Part shown: piece after piece, positions 53,156-62,842 of the stretch
Position numbering within the stretch: the first letter of the stretch is position 1
How the letters are laid out: each line of letters opens with the position of its first letter
Assembly (NCBI GenBank): GCA_030840645.1
Contig: JAVEEC010000042.1
Location: forward strand, 1 to 64,000
Length of the DNA stretch: 64,000 bases
Direction: 5' to 3'
DNA from: Frankiaceae bacterium
GTDB lineage: Bacteria; Actinomycetota; Actinomycetes; BP-191
The notes under the pieces: generated by a model
Database searches by the model: none
Seen by the model: only the letters and a program-made list of their open reading frames with translations
What the model was told of the DNA's origin: nothing
Made by a program: the position numbers and the translations under genes

Positions 53156-53547
53156 GCCGCCCAGGCGAGGAACCGGTCCAGCTCGGTCCGCGGCACGCCG
53201 AACTGCACCGCCTCCCCCTTGTACAGCGCGTCGACCAGCTCGCAGAGGTCGTTCAGCATCGCGTCGGCCTTCACGACCGGCCGGTGCTCGCGGACGACCA
53301 GGTCGCCCCTGTCGAACGTCAGGTCCGCGCGCTGCCGGAGGCTGTGCTCCGCGCGCCACTCGGCGCGCTCGTCGTCGAGCCGGGCGAAGCCGTGCCGCCA
53401 GCCGAGGGGGCGGGGCGTCGGCTTGAGTCGGATCGCGAGCGTCACGCACTCGTCCGGCGGGCTGAAGCGCGCGCGGGCGCGCCGCGCGACGGCGTAGCGC
53501 ACCGCCCACGCGGCGAGCAGCGCCGCGAGGACCAGTACCGGGATCAC
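53152..53547 (-). CDS. DUF2550 family membrane protein
   Basis: Protein of 131 residues with one N-terminal membrane helix (VLVLAALLAAWAVRYAVAR) and a cytoplasmic domain (CVTLAIRLKPTPRPLGWRHG, then LTFDRGDLVVREHRP). The DUF2550 family is restricted to actinobacteria and usually lies directly after atpC. Function is unknown. The GTG at 53547 starts 5 bases after the atpC stop; longer frames upstream cross atpC in another frame. Its stop overlaps the end of the convergent adenosyltransferase gene. Confidence 0.85.
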   Translation of the reverse strand: MIPVLVLAALLAAWAVRYAVARRARARFSPPDECVTLAIRLKPTPRPLGWRHGFARLDDERAEWRAEHSLRQRADLTFDRGDLVVREHRPVVKADAMLNDLCELVDALYKGEAVQFGVPRTELDRFLAWAA

Positions 53548-53552
53548 GCCGG

Positions 53553-53951
53553 TCAGGCCACCGGCTGGCCGGCGGCGCGGAGCCGGGCGGCCGCGCGGGC
53601 CACCGCCTCGCGCGCCGGGGCGTCGTCGTCGGCGTTGAGCGACGCGACGGCGCGGTCGTACGCCGCATGCGCGCGCTGGAGATCGATGTCCGGCGCCAGC
53701 TCGGCGATGTCGGCGAGGATCGAGACGCCGGTCGCGGCGACCGAGAGGAACCCGCCGTGGATCGCGGCGGTCACCTCGTCGTTCGGGCCCTGGATGATGC
53801 GCAGCACGCCCGAGCCGAGCTCGCCGAGCATCGGCGCGTGGCCGGGGAGGATGCCGATCTCGCCCTCGGTGGTCCTGGCGACGACCATCTCGGCCTCGCC
53901 GGACCAGAGCCTGCGCTCGGCGGAGACCAGCTCGACCTGCATCGTCGTCAC
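53553..53951 (-). CDS. atpC: ATP synthase epsilon subunit
   Basis: Central-stalk subunit of F1 that couples rotation and regulates ATPase activity. The 132-residue protein has [20 protein letters not shown], the conserved [38 protein letters not shown] and the C-terminal helical hairpin ([17 protein letters not shown]). The GTG at 53951 has AAGGTG six bases upstream; the ATG at 53942 is the alternative. Unusually, it does not follow atpD directly: two + strand genes (54039-55522) lie between them, so atpC must rely on read-through or its own promoter. Confidence 0.93.
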   Translation of the reverse strand: MTTMQVELVSAERRLWSGEAEMVVARTTEGEIGILPGHAPMLGELGSGVLRIIQGPNDEVTAAIHGGFLSVAATGVSILADIAELAPDIDLQRAHAAYDRAVASLNADDDAPAREAVARAAARLRAAGQPVA

Positions 53952-54025
53952 TGAACGCACCTTCGGGTCCGGGGAACGGTAGGTGCGCAGAATACCGGGC
54001 CGCGACCGGCGCTCCCAACCCGGCG

Positions 54026-54031
54026 TAGCGT
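54026..54031 (+). promoter_or_regulatory. Putative -10 box for the gene at 54039
   Basis: TAGCGT ends 7 bases before the GTG at 54039, on the strand opposite to the ATP synthase genes. Confidence 0.35.
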
Positions 54032-54038
54032 CTCGCGG

Positions 54039-54797
54039 GTGGACCGGACCGGGGTGCTGGCGCGGATCGCGGCCGCGCGCCCGCGCGTCGCGGCGGAGCT
54101 GGAACGCCCGCACGCCGAGGAGGCGCTGCTCGCCGGGGTCGTGCTCGACCTCGCGGCGACCTCGGCGCTGGCCGCGCTGGCCCGCGCCGTCGGCGCGGTC
54201 GGCGGGTACCAGCGCTCGCTGCTGTGGGGCGCGGACCCGGTGACCGGCGCCGAGGACCTCGGCCTCGCGGCGGCGTTGCACACGGTCGCGCCCGGCGCGG
54301 GCCGCGCGGCGCTGCTGGAGGCCGAGCCCGACCTCGTCGTCGTGTCATCGGAGTCGGTCGTCGTCGTGGACGCGACGGTCGGGCGGCCCGGCCACGCCGC
54401 CGCGCGGGCGGCCCGCGGCGAGCCGGTGCCGCCCCGGCTGCTGGACGGCGTGCGGGATGCGCTGGCGTCGTACGGCATCGTCCTGGACGCGGCCGACGTC
54501 GTCACCGCCTACGCCCCCGCGCGGCTCGCGGCGGTCGCGCTGGTCCTCGGCGACGCGCTCGACCGGCCCGCGGTCACCGTCGCGCTGGCCGGGCGGGCGG
54601 TCGACCTGCTCCGGCCCGAACGCGACGATGCCGCGACCTGGTCGGACGCCGCCGCCGCCCTGCTCCGCGGCGCGGGCGGGCGGGTCGAGGTCCGCGCGCT
54701 GTCCTGGCTCCAGGTCGCCGACCGGCTGGCCCAGGCGCCGCGGACGGAGCCCGCCGTCGAACGCATCCGTACCCACCCGACCCTCGCGGCCCGGTGA
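54039..54797 (+). CDS. Unrecognised protein with a PD-(D/E)xK-like segment
   Basis: Protein of 252 residues that I cannot assign. A helical N-terminal part ([19 protein letters not shown]) is followed by a region in which [20 protein letters not shown] resembles the PD...(D/E)xK core of restriction-like nucleases, except that the Lys position is Thr. A Rossmann- or nuclease-like alpha/beta arrangement would fit the alternation of hydrophobic strands, but this is weak. The C-terminal part ([20 protein letters not shown]) is again helical. GTG start, GTGA overlap with the acetyltransferase gene downstream, on the strand opposite to the ATP synthase operon. Confidence 0.6.
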   Translation: MDRTGVLARIAAARPRVAAELERPHAEEALLAGVVLDLAATSALAALARAVGAVGGYQRSLLWGADPVTGAEDLGLAAALHTVAPGAGRAALLEAEPDLVVVSSESVVVVDATVGRPGHAAARAARGEPVPPRLLDGVRDALASYGIVLDAADVVTAYAPARLAAVALVLGDALDRPAVTVALAGRAVDLLRPERDDAATWSDAAAALLRGAGGRVEVRALSWLQVADRLAQAPRTEPAVERIRTHPTLAAR

Positions 54798-55522
54798 CGC
54801 TGAACGACGCCGCCGGGGTGCCGGTCGCGACGGTCGCTCGCGACGACGCGGGCGGCGTTCGCTGGGCGATCGTCACGCTGCTCGCGCCCGCCGCCGTCGC
54901 GGCGCCGGTCGTCGTCGCGAACCTCGGCGGGCACCGCGTCGTCACCGGCGACGACGGGCTCGTCGCCGCGCTCGTCGCGGCCGGCGGGCGGGTACAGCGC
55001 CGCGCGCACGACTACGAGTACGACCTCGCGACCGTTCCCGCGTCGTACGCCGAATCGCCTGTCCCCCAAGGCTTCCGGCTCTCCCGCAACCTCGACCCGG
55101 CGGGTCTCGCCGAGGCGCACGACCTCGCCAACCCGCCAGGCCACCCGGACCACGACCCGGCCCTCGACCACGTCGAAGACCTGCGTTCGATGCTGGTGGG
55201 CCGCATCCTGGGGCCGCTCGTGCCCGAGGCGTCGTGGCAGGTGTGCGACGGCGCCGGGCCGTGCGGCGCAATCCTGGTCGTGGACCGTCCGGCGGGATCG
55301 GACGGCGTACGGCGGGCCTGGGTCGTGGACGTGTTCGTACACCCGAAGCACCAGGGGTGCGGGCTCGGCGGCGCGCTGCTGCGCCGCGCGGTCGCGGGCG
55401 CGGCGGCGGCCGGGCACGCGCGGCTCGGGCTGGCCGTCAGCGACGGCAACCCGGCGCGGGCGGCGTACGAGAACGCCGGCTTCCGGCTCGTGTCCTCCGG
55501 CACCAACGTCGACCTGCCGTGA
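54794..55522 (+). CDS. GNAT-family N-acetyltransferase
   Basis: Protein of 242 residues. The C-terminal GNAT domain has VVDVFVHPKHQGCGLGGALL (acetyl-CoA pyrophosphate loop Q-x-x-G-x-G/A) and VSDGNPARAAYENAGFRLVS (motif B). The N-terminal 80 residues are an extra domain (LNDAAGVPVATVARDDAGG) of unknown role. Substrate unknown. The GTG start is inside the stop of the preceding gene (GTGA). The pair sits between atpC and atpD on the opposite strand, ending 67 bases before the atpD stop. Confidence 0.87.
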   Translation: MTLNDAAGVPVATVARDDAGGVRWAIVTLLAPAAVAAPVVVANLGGHRVVTGDDGLVAALVAAGGRVQRRAHDYEYDLATVPASYAESPVPQGFRLSRNLDPAGLAEAHDLANPPGHPDHDPALDHVEDLRSMLVGRILGPLVPEASWQVCDGAGPCGAILVVDRPAGSDGVRRAWVVDVFVHPKHQGCGLGGALLRRAVAGAAAAGHARLGLAVSDGNPARAAYENAGFRLVSSGTNVDLP

Positions 55523-55589
55523 CCGCTGGGACGATCACCACGCTCGAGAGGGGCGGGGCGCGAGTAGGGCGAACGGTGCCGGACGCGTA

Positions 55590-57044
<1,455 letters not shown>

Positions 57045-57061
57045 CTACGTGCTCCCTGTTA

Positions 57062-57943
57062 CTAGTCGTCCTCGGCGAGCGCCTCGGCGCCGCCGACGAT
57101 CTCGGAGATCTCCGTGGTGATTTCGGACTGGCGCGCGCGGTTGGCGTCGCGCGTCAGGATCTTGATCAGCTCGTCCGCGTTGTCGGTCGCGGCCTTCATC
57201 GCGCGCCGCCGCGCGGCATGCTCCGACGCGGCCGCGTCGAGCAGCGACGCGAACACCCGGCTCTCGACGTACCGCGGCAGCAGGGAGTCGAGGATCGCCT
57301 CGGCGCTCGGCTCGAACTCGATGTCCGCCCGCAACGCCGCCTCCCCAGTCTCGACCTCAGGGGCGACGACCGGGAGCAGCTGGACCGTGCGCGGCCGCTG
57401 GATGGCGACGTTGACGTACTCGGTGTACGCGATCACGACGCGGTCCACCTTGCCGGCGAGGTAGTCGGCGACGAGCCGCTCGCCGATCTCCTTGGCCACG
57501 GTGTACGGCGGGGTGTCGCTGACGCCGGTCCACGTGCCGCCGAGCGCGACCTGGCGGTAGCGGTAGTAGGACAGCGCCTTGCGGCCGTACGCGTAGGTCT
57601 CCGACCGCTGCCCCGCGGCGGCCGCCTCGCGGCGCGCGGCCTCGGCCAGCTTGAGGACGTTGGTGTTGTACGCGCCCGCCAGGCCGCGGTCGGCGGTGAC
57701 CGCGAGGACGCCGACGGCGCCGATCTCCTCGCGCGTCGACAGCAGCTCCGCGCCGCCCCCGCCGGCCGCCATCAGGTCGGCGACGACGCGGGCGATCTCC
57801 TCGGCGTACGGGCGCGCGGCCTCGCTGCGCGCCTGCGCCTTGACGATGCGCGACGCCGCGATCAGCTCCATGGCACGCGTGATCTTCTGCGTGCTCTTCA
57901 CCGACCTGATGCGCCGGCGCACCTCGCGGAGCTTGCCCGCCAC
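57062..57943 (-). CDS. atpG: ATP synthase gamma subunit
   Basis: Rotor shaft of F1, 293 residues. The N-terminal helix is KLREVRRRIRSVKSTQKITR and AMELIAASRIVKAQARSEAA, the central alpha/beta domain has VGVLAVTADRGLAGAYNTNV and the C-terminal helix is DNADELIKILTRDANRARQS followed by EITTEISEIVGGAEAL. Both terminal helices, which form the coiled-coil shaft, are complete. It lies between atpA and atpD with short gaps. Confidence 0.96.
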   Translation of the reverse strand: MAGKLREVRRRIRSVKSTQKITRAMELIAASRIVKAQARSEAARPYAEEIARVVADLMAAGGGGAELLSTREEIGAVGVLAVTADRGLAGAYNTNVLKLAEAARREAAAAGQRSETYAYGRKALSYYRYRQVALGGTWTGVSDTPPYTVAKEIGERLVADYLAGKVDRVVIAYTEYVNVAIQRPRTVQLLPVVAPEVETGEAALRADIEFEPSAEAILDSLLPRYVESRVFASLLDAAASEHAARRRAMKAATDNADELIKILTRDANRARQSEITTEISEIVGGAEALAEDD

Positions 57944-57975
57944 GTGCCGTCCTCTCGCTGGTAGTGGGGGCCGGC

Positions 57976-59670
57976 CTAGACCGGCGCCGCCGAGCCGCCG
58001 GTGCTGGCCGGGCCGATCTTCTCGTCGGCCGGCGTGGTCGTGATCCCGGCCGGCTTGGTCGGGTCGATCGGCGCGGTGGGCGAGCCGGCGACCCCGACCT
58101 TCGGCAGGGCGACCGTCGCCGTGTCTGCGGGCTGCTGGAACTGCTCCAGCGTGGCCTGCGCGGCCGCCGCGAGCCGGTCCTCGACGGCGTCGAGGGGGGC
58201 GTTCGCGTCGAGCTCGGAGAACAGGCCCGGGTCGCGGCCCTTGATCCAGTCGACCAGCGCGATCTCGAACGCCTTCACGTCGCGGACCGGGATGGTGTCG
58301 AGGTACCCCTTGGTCGCGGTCCAGATGATCGCCACCTGCTCGCCGAGGGCGACCGGCTGGTACTGCGGCTGCTTCAGCACCTCGACCAGCCGGTTGCCCC
58401 GGTCGAGCTGCTGCTGCGACGCCTTGTCGAGGTCCGAGCCGAACGCCGCGAACGCCTCCAGCTCGCGGAACTGCGCGAGGTCGAGGCGCAGCGTGCCGGC
58501 GATCTTCTTCATCGCCTTGGTCTGCGCGTTGCCGCCGACCCGGGAGACCGAGACGCCGACGTTGATGGCCGGCCGCACGCCCTGGTAGAAGAGGTCGGTC
58601 TCCAGGAAGATCTGGCCGTCGGTGATCGAGATGACGTTGGTCGGGATGTACGCCGAGATGTCGCCGCCGCGGGTCTCGATCAGCGGGAGCGCGGTGAGCG
58701 AGCCGCCGCCGAGGTCCGGCGCGAGCCGCGCGGCGCGCTCCAGCAGCCGCGAGTGCAGGTAGAAGACGTCGCCGGGGTACGCCTCGCGGCCCGGCGGGCG
58801 GCGGAGCAGCAGCGACAGCGTGCGGTACGCGACGGCCTGCTTGGACAGGTCGTCGTAGACGATGAGCGCGTCCTTGGACTCGTACATCCAGTACGCGCCG
58901 AGCGCCGCGCCGGAGTACGGCGCGAGGTACTGGAACGGCGCCGGCGACGACGCGGAGGCGTTGACGACGACGGTGTACTCCATCGCGCCGGCCTCGGCCA
59001 GCGCGGCCACGACCTCGGCGACGGTCGACGCCTTCTGGCCGACTGCGACGTAGATGCAGCGGACTTCCTTGTCGGTGCCCCAGAACCGCCGCTGGTTGAT
59101 GATCGCGTCGATGGCGATGGCGGTCTTGCCGGTCTGCCGGTCGCCGATGATCAGCTGGCGCTGGCCGCGGCCGACGGGGGTGATCGCGTCGATCGCCTTG
59201 ACGCCGGTGAGCATCGGCTGGTTGACGGGCTGGCGCTCGACGACCGAGGCCGCCTGGACCTCGAGGCGCCGGCGCTCGGTGGTCGCGATCGCACCCTTGC
59301 CGTCGATCGGGTTGCCGAGCGGGTCGATGACCCGGCCGAGCATCGCGTCGCCGACCGGGATGGAGAGGATGCGGCCGGTCGCGGTGACCGTCGCGCCCTC
59401 CTCGATGACGGCGGCGTCGCCGAGGACGACGGCGCCGATCTCGTCCTCTTCGAGGTTGAGCGCGAGCGCCTGAATGGTGCCGGCGTTGTGCGAGTTGATC
59501 TCGAGGATCTCGTTCGCCATGGCGTGCGGCAGCCCGGAGATGCGCGCGATGCCGTCACCGGCCTCGAGTACCCGCCCGACCTCCTCGCGGGTGATCCCCG
59601 GCTCGTACGCCGCGGCGGCGGAACGCAGCGCCGCCGAGATGTCCTCGGGGCGGATGCTCAGCTCAGTCAC
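57976..59670 (-). CDS. atpA: ATP synthase alpha subunit
   Basis: Non-catalytic nucleotide-binding F1 subunit, 564 residues, longer than usual because of a C-terminal tail ([20 protein letters not shown] ... [14 protein letters not shown]). Walker A is [18 protein letters not shown], followed by [34 protein letters not shown] and the arginine-finger region [20 protein letters not shown] (VSVSRVGG). The GTG start has TGGAGA seven bases upstream. The C-terminal extension resembles those known in mycobacteria, where it limits ATP hydrolysis, although the sequence here is different; a regulatory role would be inference. Confidence 0.96.
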   Translation of the reverse strand: MTELSIRPEDISAALRSAAAAYEPGITREEVGRVLEAGDGIARISGLPHAMANEILEINSHNAGTIQALALNLEEDEIGAVVLGDAAVIEEGATVTATGRILSIPVGDAMLGRVIDPLGNPIDGKGAIATTERRRLEVQAASVVERQPVNQPMLTGVKAIDAITPVGRGQRQLIIGDRQTGKTAIAIDAIINQRRFWGTDKEVRCIYVAVGQKASTVAEVVAALAEAGAMEYTVVVNASASSPAPFQYLAPYSGAALGAYWMYESKDALIVYDDLSKQAVAYRTLSLLLRRPPGREAYPGDVFYLHSRLLERAARLAPDLGGGSLTALPLIETRGGDISAYIPTNVISITDGQIFLETDLFYQGVRPAINVGVSVSRVGGNAQTKAMKKIAGTLRLDLAQFRELEAFAAFGSDLDKASQQQLDRGNRLVEVLKQPQYQPVALGEQVAIIWTATKGYLDTIPVRDVKAFEIALVDWIKGRDPGLFSELDANAPLDAVEDRLAAAAQATLEQFQQPADTATVALPKVGVAGSPTAPIDPTKPAGITTTPADEKIGPASTGGSAAPV

Positions 59671-59696
59671 GTTGAATCTCCAGGATCGGTGGTGCT

Positions 59697-60230
59697 CTAG
59701 CCGGCCAGGCTGGCGCGGAGCTGCTCGAGACGGCGGCGTACGGAGCCGTCGATGACCTCGTCGCCGATCGTCGTGACGACGCCCCCGATGACCGACGGGT
59801 CGACGATGACCTTCACGTCGACCGGGCGACCCTTGCTCTGCGACAGCGCCTCGGCGAGGCGGACGCGCAGGTCCTCGTCGATCGGCGTCGCGACCCGGAC
59901 CTCGGCGATCGCGGACCCGGTCGCGACCGCGACCCGCGCCGTGAACGCGTCTACGACGCGGGACAGGTCGCGGGCCAGGCCCGCGTCCACGAGGAGGACC
60001 AGCAGCCGCTCGGTGACCGGGTGGACCCGGCCGTTGAGCAGCTCCTCGATGACCCGCGCCTTGGCCTCGCCGGGCGACGCGGGGTCGGTCAGCGCCGACC
60101 GCAGGTCGGGGTTGGCCTCGACGATCCGGCTGAACCGGAAGACCTCGTCGTTGACCCGGCCGAGGACGCCCTCGGCCTCGGCCACGTCGAACATCGCCCT
60201 GGCGTAGCCGTCGATCTTGTCGTCGCTCAT
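59697..60230 (-). CDS. atpH: ATP synthase delta subunit
   Basis: Peripheral-stalk subunit that joins b to the top of F1, 177 residues. Motifs are [19 protein letters not shown], then [18 protein letters not shown] and the C-terminal strand region [20 protein letters not shown] with [13 protein letters not shown]. It is a normal-length stand-alone delta protein; in mycobacteria delta is fused to a second b-like domain, so this organism differs. ATG start, 10 bases after atpF. Confidence 0.94.
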   Translation of the reverse strand: MSDDKIDGYARAMFDVAEAEGVLGRVNDEVFRFSRIVEANPDLRSALTDPASPGEAKARVIEELLNGRVHPVTERLLVLLVDAGLARDLSRVVDAFTARVAVATGSAIAEVRVATPIDEDLRVRLAEALSQSKGRPVDVKVIVDPSVIGGVVTTIGDEVIDGSVRRRLEQLRASLAG

Positions 60231-60240
60231 CGTCCGGCCT

Positions 60241-60801
60241 CTAGTTCCGGCTCGCGAGCTGGTCGATGTAGCCCTCGACGAGCGCGCGCTGCGCCTCGGT
60301 GTTCAGCGACTGGCCGACCACCTTGCCGGCGAGCTCGATCGACAGCGAGGCCAGCTCGGAACGCAGCGCCGCCAGCGCCCGGTCCCGCTCGGCCTGGATG
60401 TCGCTCTGGGCTCGTTGCAGCAGCGCCTGCGCCTCCGCCTCGGCGCGGGTCCGCGCGTCGCCGATGATGGCCTCCTGCGTACGGCGGCCCTCCTCGATGA
60501 TGCGGTTGGCCTCGGACTGCGCGTCGGCGAGCCGCGCGCGGTACTCGGCGAGGACCTGGTCCGCCTCGGACCGGACCCGCTCGGCCTCGGTGAGCTGGCC
60601 GGACAGCGCCTGCTCGCGGGCCGCGAGGGTGGCGTTGAGCTTCGGCAGGGCGACCTTGACGATGATCGCGAACAGCAGCAGGAAGAAGATCGCCGCCGCG
60701 ATGATCTCGCCGCCGTGCGGCGTGGTCGGGTTGAACTTGTCGACCGGCTCGGTCTCGGCGGTCCCGTGGGCCTGGGCCCAGAGGATCAGGTGGTACGGCA
60801 C
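60241..60801 (-). CDS. atpF: ATP synthase b subunit
   Basis: Peripheral-stalk membrane protein, 186 residues. One membrane helix (IIAAAIFFLLLFAIIVKVALP, about residues 32-52) is followed by a long charged coiled coil (TEAERVRSEADQVLAEYRAR, SEANRIIEEGRRTQEAIIGD) and the C-terminal dimerisation region SIELAGKVVGQSLN. GTG start; the N-terminal 30 residues before the helix are rich in polar residues, longer than in E. coli. Sits between atpE and atpH, as is usual. Confidence 0.93.
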   Translation of the reverse strand: MPYHLILWAQAHGTAETEPVDKFNPTTPHGGEIIAAAIFFLLLFAIIVKVALPKLNATLAAREQALSGQLTEAERVRSEADQVLAEYRARLADAQSEANRIIEEGRRTQEAIIGDARTRAEAEAQALLQRAQSDIQAERDRALAALRSELASLSIELAGKVVGQSLNTEAQRALVEGYIDQLASRN

Positions 60802-60837
60802 GGAGGTTGTCCCCTCTCGAAGGCTGGTCGGGAAGGG

Positions 60838-61925
<1,088 letters not shown>

Positions 61926-61942
61926 GGGTGCGACTACGCCCT

Positions 61943-62368
61943 TCAGTCCAGCGGGCCGACGAACGACGGCCCGTGCAGTACGACCCAGCTCTGCGCGGCG
62001 ACCACGCAGACCTCACCCCCGCAGACCGCGAGGACCACCGGCAGCGCCGGGAGCCCGAGCGGCCCGACCGCGACGGCGAGCGCCGCGGCCAGCAGGGCGA
62101 TCCGCACCGGCATGGCGAGGAGCACCGTTCCGGGGCCGATCCGGCGGCGCGTCCGGCCGGTCCGGGCCGAGACCCAGGCGGCGGCAGCGCCGTTCGTGCC
62201 TACCGATCCGACGCCCCAGAGGGCGCCGGCCGTCCCGCTGCGCCCCGCCACCGCGTACCCGAGCGCCGCCGCCGGCACCGCGACCGCCAGGGCGGTCCAC
62301 AGCGCGACGGTGACGAGCCGGGAGTCGGTCAGCAGGTCGACGCGGTCAGCCGGCCGCACGGTCCGCAC
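61943..62368 (-). CDS. atpI: AtpI-like ATP synthase-associated membrane protein
   Basis: Protein of 141 residues with four predicted membrane helices: VALWTALAVAVPAAALGYAV, AGALWGVGSVGTNGAAAAW, LLAMPVRIALLAAALAVAV and LPALPVVLAVCGGEVCVVAA. In position and layout it matches the poorly conserved AtpI / ATP synthase I protein that helps assemble the c-ring. The GTG at 62368 overlaps the end of atpZ by 23 bases; a GTG at 62359 is also possible. The sequence itself is weakly conserved, so the call relies on topology and gene order. Confidence 0.78.
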   Translation of the reverse strand: MRTVRPADRVDLLTDSRLVTVALWTALAVAVPAAALGYAVAGRSGTAGALWGVGSVGTNGAAAAWVSARTGRTRRRIGPGTVLLAMPVRIALLAAALAVAVGPLGLPALPVVLAVCGGEVCVVAAQSWVVLHGPSFVGPLD

Positions 62369-62603
62369 GCCTCGCCGCGAGGTGCTCCCGCTCGGCCTGG
62401 TCGGTCCTCTTCACGATGATGTAGAGGCCGAGCCCCATGCCGAGCAGGAGTCCACCGAGGAACAGGACGTGACCGGTGTGCAGCCACTTGTCGGCGTAAT
62501 AGCCTCCGACGCCGTAGACGGCCAGCGCTGCCGAGAACTCGATGACGGCGTTCCACGCCGTCCCCAGGTCCTGCCACTGCGTGGGTCCCGATGTCTTGGC
62601 CAT
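62346..62603 (-). CDS. atpZ: AtpZ-like small membrane protein
   Basis: Protein of 85 residues with two membrane helices (FSAALAVYGVGGYYADKWL and VLFLGGLLLGMGLGLYIIVK) and a charged C-terminus (RTDQAEREHLAARRADRAA). The AtpZ family is proposed to form a Mg2+/Ca2+ channel with AtpI and to assist F0 assembly. It is the first gene of the ATP synthase run. The ATG at 62603 is the only sensible start and lies 9 bases from a TAGGCT box. Confidence 0.85.
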   Translation of the reverse strand: MAKTSGPTQWQDLGTAWNAVIEFSAALAVYGVGGYYADKWLHTGHVLFLGGLLLGMGLGLYIIVKRTDQAEREHLAARRADRAAG

Positions 62604-62612
62604 GACCGGCGC

Positions 62613-62642
62613 AGCCTAGCAACGCGGCGTTGACGGGGTCAA
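62613..62642 (-). promoter_or_regulatory. Putative atp operon promoter TTGACC-18-TAGGCT
   Basis: On the minus strand, -35 TTGACC (62642-62637), an 18-base spacer and -10 TAGGCT (62618-62613) precede the atpZ ATG by 9 bases. Good match to the vegetative sigma factor; the 5' leader would be only a few bases. Confidence 0.55.
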
Positions 62643-62701
62643 AACGCGCCGGAACACAAAACCGCAGGTCAGAGGGGGTGCAGCCACCGACGCCCCGAAA
62701 C

Positions 62702-62719
62702 TTGTGAAAATTTTCACGA
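62702..62719. promoter_or_regulatory. Putative Rex (NADH/NAD+ sensor) operator upstream of the atp operon
   Basis: TTGTGAAAATTTTCACGA matches the Rex operator pattern TTGTGAA-n4-TTCACAA at all but one base. Its core GTGAAAATTTTCAC is a perfect 14-bp palindrome in a strongly GC-rich region. It lies about 60 bases upstream of the -35 box of the atp promoter. Rex sites upstream of atp genes are known from Streptomyces; function here is inferred. Confidence 0.6.
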
Positions 62720-62777
62720 GCCGGTCGCGGGCGTGGCCCCACCCCGCCGACCGGTGGGCCCCGACCGGCGGCCACGT

Positions 62778-62815
62778 GCTACCGGTGAGTACCGACGTCC
62801 GTACCCACCGGTAGC
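62778..62815 (-). terminator. Inverted repeat after the WecA-type gene
   Basis: Arms 62778-62792 and 62801-62815 (GCTACCGGTGAGTAC / GTACCCACCGGTAGC) pair with one mismatch around an 8-base spacer. They lie 27 bases beyond the stop of the WecA-type gene and before the Rex site. No U-tract, so it may be a terminator hairpin or a protein-binding site. Confidence 0.5.
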
Positions 62816-62842
62816 AAGCGCGGGCGCGGGATATCGCGCGGG

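Noticed and set aside
54039-54797. NucS/EndoMS mismatch endonuclease, which is often near the atp genes in actinobacteria
   Set aside because: The N-terminal sequence and the motifs of NucS are not present; only a weak PD...D-like segment is seen.
57964-59700. Plus-strand open frame of 578 codons antisense to atpA
   Set aside because: Arg/Asp/Leu-rich shadow with no domain pattern; atpA on the other strand is complete and conserved. The + frames at 55665-57065 and 61155-62633 are shadows likewise.
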